DNA from: Peromyscus leucopus
Taxonomy: Eukaryota > Chordata > Mammalia > Rodentia > Cricetidae
NCBI RefSeq assembly: GCF_004664715.2
Contig: NC_051069.1
Location: 376,001 to 440,000 of the forward strand
Direction of reading: 5' to 3'
Length of the DNA stretch: 64,000 nt
Part shown: piece after piece, positions 54,338 through 64,000 of the stretch
How positions within the stretch are numbered: position 1 is the first letter of the stretch
How the letters are laid out: every line of letters starts with the position of its first letter
Notes under the pieces: generated by a model
Database searches by the model: none
What the model saw: the letters and a program-made list of their open reading frames with translations, nothing else
Told to the model about the DNA's origin: nothing
Translations under genes and position numbers: made by a program

Positions 54338-54835
54338 TGTTGTGCCTAGATTGTGTCCCCAAAGCCGCCACTGGAGACTTTAGGTACAGAAAGCAAAAGC
54401 AAAGTGTATTCTAAGTTTACAAGCCTCCAGGAAGGCTCTTCCAAATCTCTCATTCACAGCAGGGAGGTTGGAAGGAGCACTCCCCTTTCTTTGTAAGTCT
54501 AGTTCTTTTTTTTTTTTTTTTTAAGATTTATTTATTTATTATGTATACAGAAGAGGGCGCCAGATCTCATTACAGATGGTTGTGAGCCACCATGTGGTTG
54601 CTGGGAATTGAACTCAGGACCTCTGGAAGAGCAGTCGTCTCTCCAGCCCCGTGAGGCTAGTTCTTAAAGGCACATACCATATAATTTATTTTAACCCGCC
54701 TCCCTTTTTTTAGTCTTTTGGTCGAATATCCTGACTCTGTGTTTTCCAAAGTCCCTGTAGCAGATACAGCCACCTGGGGAAAAGGGGTCTAAGTTCTTAT
54801 CTACACTTAGGAATCCTGGTTTAAAGCTCCTCTTT
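54338..54835 (-). mobile_element. Class I-like LTR (antisense), copy 2, split by a B2 SINE
   Basis: Starts TGTTGTGCCTAGATTG, with AGAAAGCAAAAGCAAAGTGT as the reversed R region. A B2-type SINE at about 54507-54655 interrupts it, with CTAGTTCTT repeated on both sides of the SINE. The right boundary is approximate. Confidence 0.55.
54507..54655 (-). mobile_element. B2-type SINE, antisense, inside an LTR
   Basis: AAGATTTATTTATTTATTAT, CACCATGTGGTTGCTGGGAA and CGTCTCTCCAGCCCC. Shortened in the tRNA-like part. Confidence 0.9.
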
Positions 54836-54940
54836 GTCTGTAGGGGATAGAGTGTGTGTGTGTGGGTTTACTGAGGTATCACATTGTATCTATCCCAAAA
54901 TGGAACTTTTCAAAATAATCCCAAATAATCCAATTGTTAT

Positions 54941-55332
54941 TGTTATGCCTAGATCTCAGGGACCCCTCAAAAGACCACCACAGAAACCAACCACATGCAA
55001 AAGTAAAAAGCCTTTATTCAAGCTTGAGCTTGGACTCTGCATGATCAGAGAGCAGAGAGCCCTGAACAGGGGTGGGGTAGGGTTTTTATCATAGCAGAGG
55101 TTGGAATGAGGGGATTTCCAGGGCTCAGGACCCTGATTGGTTGACATTTGTCTAGGGGTGTGTGCTGGGAATGTTTAGAATGTCAGGTGTTTCCCCTTAG
55201 ATGCTGGCCCTCCCTAGGTGAGGTTAGCGTATGGCTTTTTCTGGGGACCAGGTGGTACCTGCCAGTAAGCCTGTCATGGCAGCTGTGTCTGGGCCCCTAA
55301 GCATGTGGTCAAGCTATTTTGGGGCCCCCACA
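54941..55332 (-). mobile_element. Class I-like solo LTR (antisense), duplication TTAT
   Basis: TGTTATGCCTAGATCTCAGG...GGGGCCCCCACA, 392 bp, flanked by TTAT at 54937-54940 and 55333-55336. On the minus strand it runs TGTGGGGGCC...CATAACA, with CTTGAATAAAGGC as poly(A) signal. The 4-bp duplication fits gammaretrovirus-like integration. It is related to copies 1 and 2. Confidence 0.85.
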
Positions 55333-55336
55333 TTAT

Positions 55337-55865
55337 GAGTCCCTCCCAGAAAGCAATGGAAAAGGTTGGCTGCTGTTATCAGAGACCATGACAATTGGCA
55401 CCACACCAAAAACAGACATCATGACAAAACCTTCATACTGTCTCTGTTCCCAAAGAGCCAGCATAGCCTTCCTGCACATCACATTGTTTATCTCCTATAA
55501 GTGCCCTTTCAGTGCCCCAAATATAAGAAGTCCTTTGTTTTCCAATTTGTTCTCTCCCTCTCCTTAGGAAACTAAGACCCAAGTTCTTTCTGACTCCTTT
55601 ACAGACAGTAATTTAAATATGCATCTTCTCCTGCTAACCTTCAGGCTAATGCTCATGCCCTCAATAACTGAACCTAAGAGGGTAAAAAATAAGGTTTTCC
55701 TTTCAACAAAACCACTTTGAGTTCTCATCAGCAACTGAAAAGCAAAGACAATGATGTATATTGGCTATCTTATTTCCTTCTTCCATCCATGAAACTCATT
55801 CCCTACTACTCTTGGATCCATCTCAGGCCTTATGACTCTATGTAGCTAGTAAAAATGTAGGGTTC
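55337..55865. other. Unclassified intergenic sequence
   Basis: Directly follows the TTAT-flanked LTR. It carries short open frames (55319-55567) but no motif I recognise. Confidence 0.4.
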
Positions 55866-55867
55866 TG

Positions 55868-56017
55868 GGCAGGGGTTGTGGTGCACGCCTTTCATCCCAG
55901 AACTCAGGAGGCAGAAGCAGGCAGATCTCTGTGAGCTCAAGGCCAGCCTGGGCTACAGAGTGAGTTCCAAGGCTCCAAAGCTACACAGAGAAACCCTGTC
56001 TCAAAACAAACAAGCAA
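55868..56017 (+). mobile_element. B1 SINE
   Basis: GGCAGGGGTTGTGGTGCACG to CCTGTCTCAAAACAAAC. Confidence 0.9.
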
Positions 56018-56111
56018 ATATAGGGTTCACCCAATGTAAACCTATCTAGAGTTGCTGTTTGTTTTTTAATGTAGCCAGGATAAAAAGCCTGGAAAGCTAG
56101 GGGGATAGCAG

Positions 56112-56572
56112 TGTTAGTATCCATGAGAAGTTCCATAAAAGACCACTTGTCACAATGCAATCAGCAAGAGCGTTTATTAAAAATTACCAACTTGTTGGGA
56201 GTCTAACCATCTGACAAACTGGCAAATGGCAACCCTGAGAGAAGCTCCCAGGCTCCTTTTACATACAGCTGAAGGAATTTCTAAGGCAGTGAGATCTTTC
56301 TATCTAGGATTGGCTTATGCACGTGGCAATCATATTAGTACATTTCTAATTGGTTAGGACTAGGAGGGGTAGCTTTTCCATTCTTGGGCAAGTCTGAATA
56401 AGTCTCAGGCTAAGTCTTTATTTAGTTATTACCTGTGTATGGGGGAGAGTGGGAGGTGAAGGGTGGCCCAAGCCTAGTAAATCAGTTCCCCTTATTTCAA
56501 GAGGCAGGAGCTGAGGCCTACTTTTTAACTGAGTTATTAGGAGCCTGTCATGGTATCTGCCTGGCCTTCTCA
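56112..56572 (-). mobile_element. Solo LTR (antisense), same family as the 12767 element
   Basis: Starts TGTTAGTATCC and ends CTGGCCTTCTCA. It shares AATGCAATCAGCAAGAGC and a GGCC-TCTCA 3' end with the LTR at 12767-13249. No clean duplication was found (GCAG left, TTAG right), so ends or flanks have decayed. Confidence 0.7.
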
Positions 56573-56915
56573 TTAGCAACACTAGACGGAAGGACATTAG
56601 GTCTCTGAATGATTACCCTGAACATATCACTTACCCTCATTGGACTTACTAGAGCAAAAAATAATCCTTATTGGCTTATAAGACTGAGATTTAGGAGTTG
56701 TTGGTTATGATAGCTACAATTAATAATAAAAATGGTGCACACACAACATAAACACAACATAGCAGCCCAGTGACTACAGAGCAGGTGTGGCAGACTGGGC
56801 AACTGAAGACTGATATTAAGCAGTGGCTGACCTGTTACTGCCATTACCTCAGAGGGCAGATATCCCTCTTGGTAAAGTATAACTCCAAAGGTAAAGCTCA
56901 GAATAGCAGATGTTG

Positions 56916-57025
56916 GTGTTCTGTACAACAGCACATATACTAAAATTGAAATGAAACAGAGAAGACTAACCTAGCCCTTGTATAAGGCTGAAAGCCAAAT
57001 TTGCACAAAGCATTCCATATTTTTT
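56916..57025 (+). pseudogene. U6 snRNA pseudogene
   Basis: Full-length but diverged U6-like sequence: GTGTTCTGTACAACAGCACA, then TATACTAAAATTGAAATGAA, ACAGAGAAGACTAACCTAGC, and near the end GCATTCCATATTTTTT. It matches the U6 GTGCTCGCTTCGGCAGCACA start and the CGTTCCATATTTTT end. Substitutions in the ACAGAGA-proximal stem, a changed 5' hairpin and the lack of an obvious upstream TATA/PSE argue against a functional gene. Confidence 0.88.
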
Positions 57026-57240
57026 AAAAATGTATTTATTTGTATATGGCAGGGTTGGGGGAAGTGTATATATTTGTGTGTGTGCATGTCCAAGTCTGGA
57101 GGCCAGAGAACACCACATGTGCTATCTCTCAACAAGCTATAACACTAGTTCCAGGGGGTCCAACGCCCTCTTCTGGCCTCTACAGGTACTGCATACATTT
57201 GGTGCACAGGCTGGCAAAACATTCAAATGCATAAAATAAA
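57026..57240. mobile_element. B3/B2-like composite SINE
   Basis: 57030-57120 resembles an antisense B3 (TCTGGAGGCCAGAGAACACC). 57125-57238 resembles a sense B2 (CCCTCTTCTGGCCTCTACAG). Possibly two truncated SINEs head to head. Confidence 0.6.
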
Positions 57241-57241
57241 A

Positions 57242-57990
57242 ATTAAGCAAATCTTTTCAAAAACAGAATTAAAGCTATGCCTACATTTTGCTTTCCTGAG
57301 TACGATATCACCTGAAGCAGGTGCAGGTACTGGGTCATAGATACAGGCCTATTGTCTATTTTTTTGGGGGCACAGCTGTTTGAATGTGGGTCTTTCTAGG
57401 TAAGAGTCTCCATGTGGTTTCTTTGCATAGAGGTAGATTTTAGTGTACCAGACAAATGGATGACTGCAGTCCTGCAGGCAGCCCTCCTCAGGGTTACTTT
57501 TAACTGAGTGTTGGGAAAATAGTGAGCAGCTCTGAATTTGAAATTCACCCCCCCCAAAAAAAAAAATTTCTAGAATACAAAGATTCATTATTGTTAATTG
57601 AATATAGTGCTTTATATTCTAATAATCAGCAGAACTAGAAGAAGCACTGACGTTTTCTACTGAATATTAAAACATGCAAAAAGCTAACTGGATAGAAAAT
57701 CACTCCACCTGGTGTTTGGAGTCATGCCAGAGTAATCAATGCTAGGAATAAGGATAAGATTGTCTTCAGAGAGTAATTTATGTTCCACTGTAAACTACAA
57801 ATAGGCTGCCAATGTTCTAGAGTTCAATACCATAAACCATAGCAGCAATTATTTAGCCTAGAAACTATCAAATAATACTTTTCCATTAAAATCTGTATGC
57901 CAGAAGTATCCATCGAGCATCAAGATGATCAAGATTTATTTTGGAGTGACCCACCTGAAATGAATGACAGCTATGGGTACAATTTATCAA
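57242..57990. other. Unique intergenic sequence
   Basis: No recognised features. Confidence 0.5.
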
Positions 57991-57996
57991 GTGTGG

Positions 57997-58181
57997 TGCC
58001 GGGCGGTGGTGGCACACGCCTTTAATCCCAGCACTCGGGAGGCAGAGGCAGGTGGATCTCTGTGAGTTCGAGGCCAGCCTGGTCTCCAAAGTGAGTTCCA
58101 GGAAAGGCACAAAGCTACACAGAGAAATCCTGTCTCGAAAAAGCAAAAAAAAAAAAAAAAAAAACCAAAAAAAAAAAAAAA
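57997..58181 (+). mobile_element. Young B1 SINE with direct repeats
   Basis: CCGGGCGGTGGTGGCACACG start and two A-runs at the tail; TTTATCAAGTGTG is duplicated on both sides. Followed by a (CA)n microsatellite. Confidence 0.93.
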
Positions 58182-58199
58182 GTTTATCAAGTGTGAAAG

Positions 58200-58203
<4 letters not shown>

Positions 58204-58250
<47 letters not shown>
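58204..58250. repeat. (CA)n microsatellite, about 23 units
   Basis: Uninterrupted alternating CA directly downstream of a young B1. Confidence 0.97.
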
Positions 58251-58251
<1 letters not shown>

Positions 58252-58329
58252 TCTGAGCCAAGGGTTGAGCCCAGAGCTCAGAGTTAAGTTCATGTTTAAC
58301 TCTCTGTATACACGGACAAAAGTGACTTT

Positions 58330-58645
58330 TTGTTTTTGTTTCTCTGGGTAGTTTTGGTGCCTGTCCTATATCTCGCTCTGTAGACCAGGTTGGCTTCGAA
58401 TTCACAGAGATCCACCTGCCTCTGCCTCCCAAGTGCTGGGATTAAAGGTGTGCACCACCACTGCCTGGCTATTATTTTATGTATATGAGAGCTCTGTCTG
58501 CATGTATGCCTTCAGCCAGAAGAGGGCATCAGATCTCATTACAGATGGTTGTGAGCCACGACATGGTTGCTGAGGATTGAACTCAGGACCTCTGGAAGAG
58601 CAGCCAGTGCTCTTAATCACTGAGCCATCTCTCCAGCCCCATCAA
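58330..58645 (-). mobile_element. Antisense B1 (58330-58470) and antisense B2 (58480-58640)
   Basis: B1 has CTCGCTCTGTAGACCAGGTT. B2 has GCCAGAAGAGGGCATCAGAT and GAGCCATCTCTCCAGCCCC. Confidence 0.9.
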
Positions 58646-59019
58646 AAGTGATATTTATAATGGCAGATAACAACACATAAATGAATCTTATTTTCAGAAC
58701 ATGAAGATAACAGTGTTTTAAAAACATAATAGCTTGGACCTGAGAAATGGCTTCTCAGCCATTTCTAATAATAATAGCACAGGACAAGGTCCTATATGTA
58801 ACATTATAGTGTCAGTAAGACTGGTTTATACTAAAACCTCCCTCTCCTCTATTTACCCATTCCTCTCTCCTACCAGTTAAACTTCTGGGACCCACTGATC
58901 TCATTGTCTACACAGTCTTGCCTAAGTATATAAGTGATATACTTAGAGTCATGTGTACTACAGCCTTTTTAGGCCAGTGTACTTTAGTGTGGTTGTATAG
59001 ATAAGAAATGTCCCTATAG

Positions 59020-59549
59020 AGTATTTGAACACTGAGTCCCCAGTTAATGGCACTGTTTGAGGAGGTTATGGAAGCTTTAGGACAGTGATTCTCAACCCGT
59101 GGGTCATGACCTCTTTGGGAATCAAATGACCTTTTCACAGGGGTCATGTAAGACCATTGGAAAACACAGATATTACATCATGATTCATAACCGTAGCAAA
59201 ATTACAATTATGAAGTAGCAACAAAAATAATCTTATGGTTGGGGGGTCACCACAACACGAGGAACTGTATTGAAGGGTCGCAGCATTAGGAAGGTTGAGG
59301 ACCACTACTTTAGGAGGTAGACTAGCCTTACTAAAGACTGCTTCACTGCAGAGCAGGCTTTGAGGGCCTATAGCGTCATTGAATTTCCTGTTCCTGTGTA
59401 CAAATGGAAATGTGATGGGCCATTCATTGCCCTGTTCCTGCTGCTGTCGTGGACCATCCTTCTGCAACTGTAAGCCAAAATAAACCCTTTCTACTTTCAT
59501 TTGCTTTGCTCAGGGCATTTTATCACAGCAACAGAAAAGTAACTAATAC
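59020..59549 (+). mobile_element. Old LTR-like repeat (MaLR-related?) hosting URR1
   Basis: GTCCCCAGTTAATGGCACTG and GAGGAGGTTATGGAAGC before the URR1. After it come GCCAAAATAAACCCTTTC (poly(A) signal) and the TATCACAGCAACAGAAAAGT-AACTAATACA end. A widespread rodent repeat; I am not certain of its family name. Confidence 0.6.
59083..59307 (-). mobile_element. URR1 hAT element with 8-bp duplication CTTTAGGA
   Basis: Terminal inverted repeats CAGTGATTCTCAACC and (reverse) TAGTGGTCCTCAACC enclose 225 bp. Perfect 8-bp duplications CTTTAGGA lie at 59075-59082 and 59308-59315, the hAT hallmark. It encodes no transposase. It sits in an older LTR-like repeat. Confidence 0.9.
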
Positions 59550-59934
59550 ACTCAACAATATGCATTTGAGTTTCCTCTAAGTGTTTTTTCATAGCTTGAA
59601 AGATCATTTATTGTCATCACTGAGTAGCATTTTATTATATGATTGTGCCACAGTTTGTTTAGTTGCCAATTGAAGACATCTTGTTTGCTTATAGTCTGGG
59701 ATGGTTATGAAGAAAACTGCTGTAAGCATTCATGTGCAAGTGTGGGGGGGACACACACTTTAAAATCCCTAGTAGAAATACCTAGGTCTCTACAAGTTTG
59801 ATTCACTTGACCAAGGTGATATAACCAGGAAGTAACTTATATAGAACCTGAACTCCAACAACCTGACCCAGAGTCTATACTCATACCCTTATGAAACTGC
59901 CTCTCTACTTGTGATACAAAAATGGGAAGATTTC

Positions 59935-60045
59935 GGGCTGGAGAGATGGCTCAGAGGTTAAGAGCACTGCTTGCTCTTCCAAAGGTCCTGAGTTCAATTC
60001 CCAGCAACCACATGGTGGCTCACAACCATCTGTAATGAGATCACA
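59935..60045 (+). mobile_element. B2-type SINE, 3'-truncated
   Basis: GGGCTGGAGAGATGGCTCAG to CAACCATCTGTAATGAGATC; stops abruptly without an A-tail. Confidence 0.9.
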
Positions 60046-60309
60046 TATGTTGTGAAATGCTGCTTGAAAAAGTGGGATGATGGTCATACAGCAATGTAAG
60101 TCTATTATTAGCTAATGTCACTGAATTGTAAAGTAAAAATAGTTAAAATGGTAACATACATATTTTACTTTATTTAAAAGCAAGACATTGTACATGTTGA
60201 TTTGTGGGTAGGGAAGTAAATTAATTTGACTAAAGCTAAAGCTTTATTATGAGAAGGAGCTGAATATGTAAATTTAAAACAAAACTGATATAAAATTTTA
60301 TATTCTTTT

Positions 60310-60468
60310 TTTTTTTTTGGTTTTTCAAGGCAGGGTTTCTCTGTATAGTTTTGGTGCCTGTCCTGGATCTCGCACTATAGACCAGGCTGGCCTCGAATTC
60401 ACAGAGATCCACCTGGCTCTGCCTCCCACGTGCTGGAATTAAAGGTGTGCGCCACCACCGACCAGCAA
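60310..60468 (-). mobile_element. B1 SINE, antisense
   Basis: TTTTTCAAGGCAGGGTTTCT to GTGTGCGCCACCACCGACC. Confidence 0.9.
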
Positions 60469-61029
60469 AACTTTAATGTTCTAAGGTCTTGGAGAATCAT
60501 TGAAAATTTGCAAGGTGAAATACAAGTGAAACATGTAATTTCAAAGAACTGAACTGTACTATATCAAATATGTTGAAGTGGGAGCAGCCTAGAAGCTGGA
60601 AATAACTCAGTTGAGTCCACATCTTCTCATTCCTTCCAGCAGAAGCGTTATACAGTGGCACTGCTGTCTCTGTTATATACTTAAGGAAGTGAAGGCTCAC
60701 TCACTTCTGTACAACTAGTATTATATAACAAACAGTTTTGAACTAGGTCTCTTTAGTTCAAATCCAGTGGGATTTATGAGGAGGCAGAAATAACTTGGAC
60801 TTAAGAATCATAATGATCTTTAATTCTGACTTTGTAAGAAAGCTGTGTGACTTTAAGAAATTCATTGAGCTTGTTTGAACCTCAATTTCTCTTCTATAAA
60901 AACATGGTTAAAAAAAAAACCTATCCCCTAATAGTGAATCCTACATATATGTAGAGCAAAGCTTGGCACATGATCCCCAAGATGTGCTCAGTAAATGCAT
61001 TTCTTTCTTCCTAAAAGAAGTTACGTTGT

Positions 61030-61248
61030 TAGGGCTGGTGGAACAGCTCAGCAGTTAGAGTATTTTCTGCTCTTCTAGAAGACATGGATTCAGTTCCAGA
61101 TCCATGTCCAGTGGTTGTCAAGTAGTTATAACCTCAGCTCCAGGGCATCTGATGCCCTCTTCTGGCCACCCAGGCACCAGCACTCTCATGAACATACACA
61201 CAGCCTATCAGTTGCACATACACATTAATAAAAATAAAATAATATCAT
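61030..61248 (+). mobile_element. B2/B3-like SINE
   Basis: AGGGCTGGTGGAACAGCTCA, TGATGCCCTCTTCTGGCCAC and ACATTAATAAAAATAAAATA. Confidence 0.82.
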
Positions 61249-61254
61249 TTTTAA

Positions 61255-62195
61255 AATTGTGATGTTTGTCTGGCATTTATTTTGTAGCACATACGTAAAT
61301 AAAATTATTGATGATATTTTTTTATTTCCTAGATATAAATTTAGGTTTTTCTTGCATTGACAAATGCTAATTTTCACACGTTAATCTTTTTCTGGCTAAG
61401 AGAAATACACATCTTACTAATTAAAGGCACAGACTTCTAAAGAAAAATTATGAACATGATTTGGAAACTCATGTACATATTTATTTAACACCATTTCATA
61501 TCTTTAAGAATCCTTTTGGAAACTTATTTAGAAAACTGAAAAGTCCTTGAATACCAAGTGGTTTAGCAGGAATTTTTTAATGAGTTAAGTGTAAATGAAT
61601 CAAAAACACATGAATTCTATTTTCTGTAAATAACACATGGTTTTGAAAACTGAAAAATATAGTTGGAAAAAATTATCTCTTGTGTACTATTGAATCAGAA
61701 CACAGAAGTGGCACTTCCTAAAATGAGGCAGGTCCTGTTTAGAAGGCAGATGGCTACCTGTTGAGTTCTCCCTGGATGATCACAGCATTTCTTGTGAGAT
61801 CGACTTTTATTTATTTGTTGATTGATTGATTGATACATTTAGGATGATATCCAAGGCTGCATCTAATTTGACTTTTGGCGTTCCTGTTTCAAAAAGTGTA
61901 GGATTAATCATGTTCTTTGGATAAAAGAGAAAGCAATTGTTTTCATCATTGTAAATTGTTACTATGGGACCTTAGATATGAGAATTGTCGGGGTGGGGGG
62001 GTGGGAGGAGTGTTGGCGAAATGGGGACGACAATCCCCAGGAGGAAGCATTCTGTAGGAAAGGCAGGAAGGTGAGTGAGCTGGATTCTCACCAAAGCATT
62101 CAAGCCTTTCACTAATATTGCCAAGCAATGTGTCTCTAAATACTTTAGTTATATTGTACCTGTAACCTCCTCCTTCTGCCCTAACTCAGGTCAGG
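61255..62195. other. Unique AT-rich intergenic sequence
   Basis: A (GATT)n run lies near 61820-61833; otherwise nothing recognised. Confidence 0.5.
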
Positions 62196-62199
62196 ATTT

Positions 62200-62400
62200 T
62201 TTAAATTTAATTTCACTTCATTTTATGTAGGTGGGTGTTTTGCTTGCATGATGTCTATACACCTACTTGTATGCCTAGTGCCCATGGATGTCAGAAAGGA
62301 GCATCAGACCCCCTGGATCTGGAGTCACAGAGGGTTGTGAGTCTCTGTGTGGATGCTGGGAATTGAACTCAAGTCCTCTGGAAGAAAGGCCAGTACTCTT
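62200..62400 (-). mobile_element. B2/B3-like SINE, antisense
   Basis: ATCAGACCCCCTGGATCTGG and GATGCTGGGAATTGAACTCA landmarks. Confidence 0.78.
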
Positions 62401-62777
62401 ACCCCCTTTGTCTCACTTTCCCCTATTCTCGCCCTCGCAGGAGATCTCGGATCCACATGAAGCAGTCATACTTACAGTATTACTGTTCCTCTGGTTGAAA
62501 CCATCCAGTTTCTTCTTTTGGTATTCAGAAGAGTTTCCATTCACTTGAAGTTGTAGACATTTTCTTCCCTCATTCAAAATGGAGAAAATGACTATATTTT
62601 GTTAGTTTTAGAATAAACACATGCAAATAAAATGGCTTTGGGTAAAACATGAGTTCATGCAGTGAAATGAGCACTAAGATATGAGTAAATAGACATCCAC
62701 TGAAAGGAGCTGAGGACTGGTGGGAAATAGATGTGTAGACCAGTGAATCAGAATTAAGAGTCCACATATAACTTCCA

Positions 62778-63062
62778 GGCTGGGTGGGATGGCACAGGCC
62801 TAAAATTCCAGTACTCAGGAATGGAGGAGTTCAAAGCAAGCCCCTACTACATAATGAGTTTAAGGCTAGCCTAGGCTGTAAGGGATCTTGACTCAAAAAA
62901 AGTAAAACAAGGGCAAGGGAGGTGGCCCAGCAGGTAAAGGTACTGTCCTCCAAGGCCTGAGTGTGAATTTTGGAACCCACATGATGGAAAGAAAGGACTA
63001 ATTTCTTTAGGTTATCCTCTGAGCTCCATACATCCACTGTGGTGTGCACACACACTAAATAA
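62778..63062 (+). mobile_element. Old B1/B4-like and B3-like SINEs
   Basis: 62778-62900 has GGCTGGGTGGGATGGCACAG. 62908-63062 has GGAGGTGGCCCAGCAGGTAA and a CACACACACTAAATAA tail. Confidence 0.7.
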
Positions 63063-63369
63063 TTTTTCCAAAGGCAGAAAAAAGAAAGTGATCTGGCCGT
63101 TGTTCAAAGTTTAACATATAATTGCCACAAAATTCATCAATTCCTCTACTGTCTGTAAGCGGCACAAGTGCTCACAGATACACATTGGAGAAAGTAGGAA
63201 TATTAATCATTAGGATAGGATATAAATACCTGTTTTCCACCCAGAAAGCTGGGAGTGGATGTTATTAATGACCTGGTGACCTTGGCTATCTGTCCAGCCA
63301 GACTGCATTCAAATCTGCTGTAATGTTCATCCCAGGCTCTCCTCCATTAGACCTTTATGTTTAGCTTTG

Positions 63370-63485
63370 TTTCTTTTTGTTTTGTTTTGTTTTTCAAGAC
63401 AGGGTTTCTCTGAATAGCCCTGGCTGTCCTGGAACTCACTCTGTAGACCAGGCTGGTCTCAAACTCCCAGAAATCCACTGCTCAG
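63370..63485 (-). mobile_element. Partial B1 SINE, antisense
   Basis: TTTTTCAAGACAGGGTTTCT to CTCAAACTCCCAGAAATCC; the head is missing. Confidence 0.88.
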
Positions 63486-63489
63486 CTTT

Positions 63490-64000
63490 TAGCTTTGTTT
63501 CTTAGTCAAAATAACCCATCCTCAGGGGAAAAATCACATGTACTTTATAGCCTGTTGACCTTTACACTATCGCAGTCAGAGACCATAACAGATCCTAGGT
63601 CCTTAAGCTATTGAACCCATTTTCATGGTCACATGTACTTTTGAGTTTAGTTTCAATGTAATTAATTATACCTCCTTGTGCACCAGGGACTCTATTACAC
63701 CAGGAAGCTTTTTTCCAAAATTGTACTGTGTTTAAATATGCTTATAGTAAACTGTCTAGTGTCAGATTCCAGAAGTTTCTGACTCAGAAAGAGCTAAGTC
63801 AGGCTGAACCGAATTTTCTTTCTTACTTTATGTAGATCATTTCCCTGACATCAGAAGAGATTACAAGGACCCCTGAAATTGGCTACATACTCAAGAAAAA
63901 TGAAATGATGGTGTCTATACCAACATTTGTATGAGAATGTTTCCAGCAGCAGTATTAACTGTGACCAAATCAGAAAGATGTGATGGCCATCACCTGGTGA
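63490..64000. other. Unique intergenic sequence to the right edge
   Basis: No gene, SINE or LTR recognised. The last ~170 bp may be an old L1/L2 remnant but this is not supported. Confidence 0.4.

Noticed and set aside
59144..59500. 118-codon minus-strand frame
   Set aside because: Covers the URR1 element and its host LTR; not a transposase.
45390..64000. Possible first exon of TCF12, the neighbouring gene in human and mouse
   Set aside because: No second CpG island or recognisable bHLH gene exon was seen; the known intergenic distance is much larger than this interval.
1..64000. CRISPR arrays, integrons, toxin-antitoxin or other prokaryotic-type systems
   Set aside because: The sequence is unambiguously mammalian; all spaced repeats are SINEs, LTRs or microsatellites.

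Overview
The window is nuclear DNA from a muroid rodent. The dispersed repeats are rodent SINEs (B1, B2/B3-like, an ID-like copy, B4-like copies). Many B1 copies carry a variant 3' half with a 'GGAAAGGCGCAAAGCTACAC'-type motif that I associate with cricetids (deer mice, voles, hamsters) rather than house mouse; the species call is an inference. There are no bacterial-type operons, CRISPR arrays or phage genes.

One protein-coding gene is recognisable: the 5' part of ZNF280D (Zfp280d, SUHW4), on the minus strand. It starts in a CpG-island promoter at about 44.3-45.4 kb and runs leftward off the window. A 5' leader exon lies at 44913 to about 45120. The start-codon exon is at 28185-28246, followed by coding exons at 24831-24977, 21914-21979, 21674-21813, 14288-14405, 9390-9557, 8929-9038 and 1959-2182. 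All have consensus splice sites, and the eight coding exons sum to 1001 coding nt (333 whole codons plus 2 nt) with every junction phase consistent. The encoded part holds the acidic N-terminus, a basic PKKPK stretch, one C2HC-type zinc knuckle split by an intron, and the first half of a second finger. The remaining fingers lie beyond position 1.

Introns (1-44.9 kb) and the upstream intergenic region (45.4-64 kb) hold SINEs, several solo LTRs with clean target-site duplications, L1 3' fragments, hAT-type URR1 elements, microsatellites and two snRNA-derived pseudogene sequences (U2, U6). No second gene was found upstream of the CpG island. In human and mouse the next gene in that direction is TCF12 (background knowledge, not seen here).

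No novel multi-gene system was found. The observations most worth a second look are a 3'-truncated U2 snRNA fragment inserted in a B1 element with a 17-bp duplication, an inverted LTR pair with identical outer ends around a tRNA-Lys-like primer-binding site, and a choice of splice acceptor in the start exon that would decide whether a hydrophobic leader is fused in frame to ZNF280D. Abutting octamer and AP-1 motifs upstream of the promoter and several nested transposon insertions that give a relative chronology are also listed.
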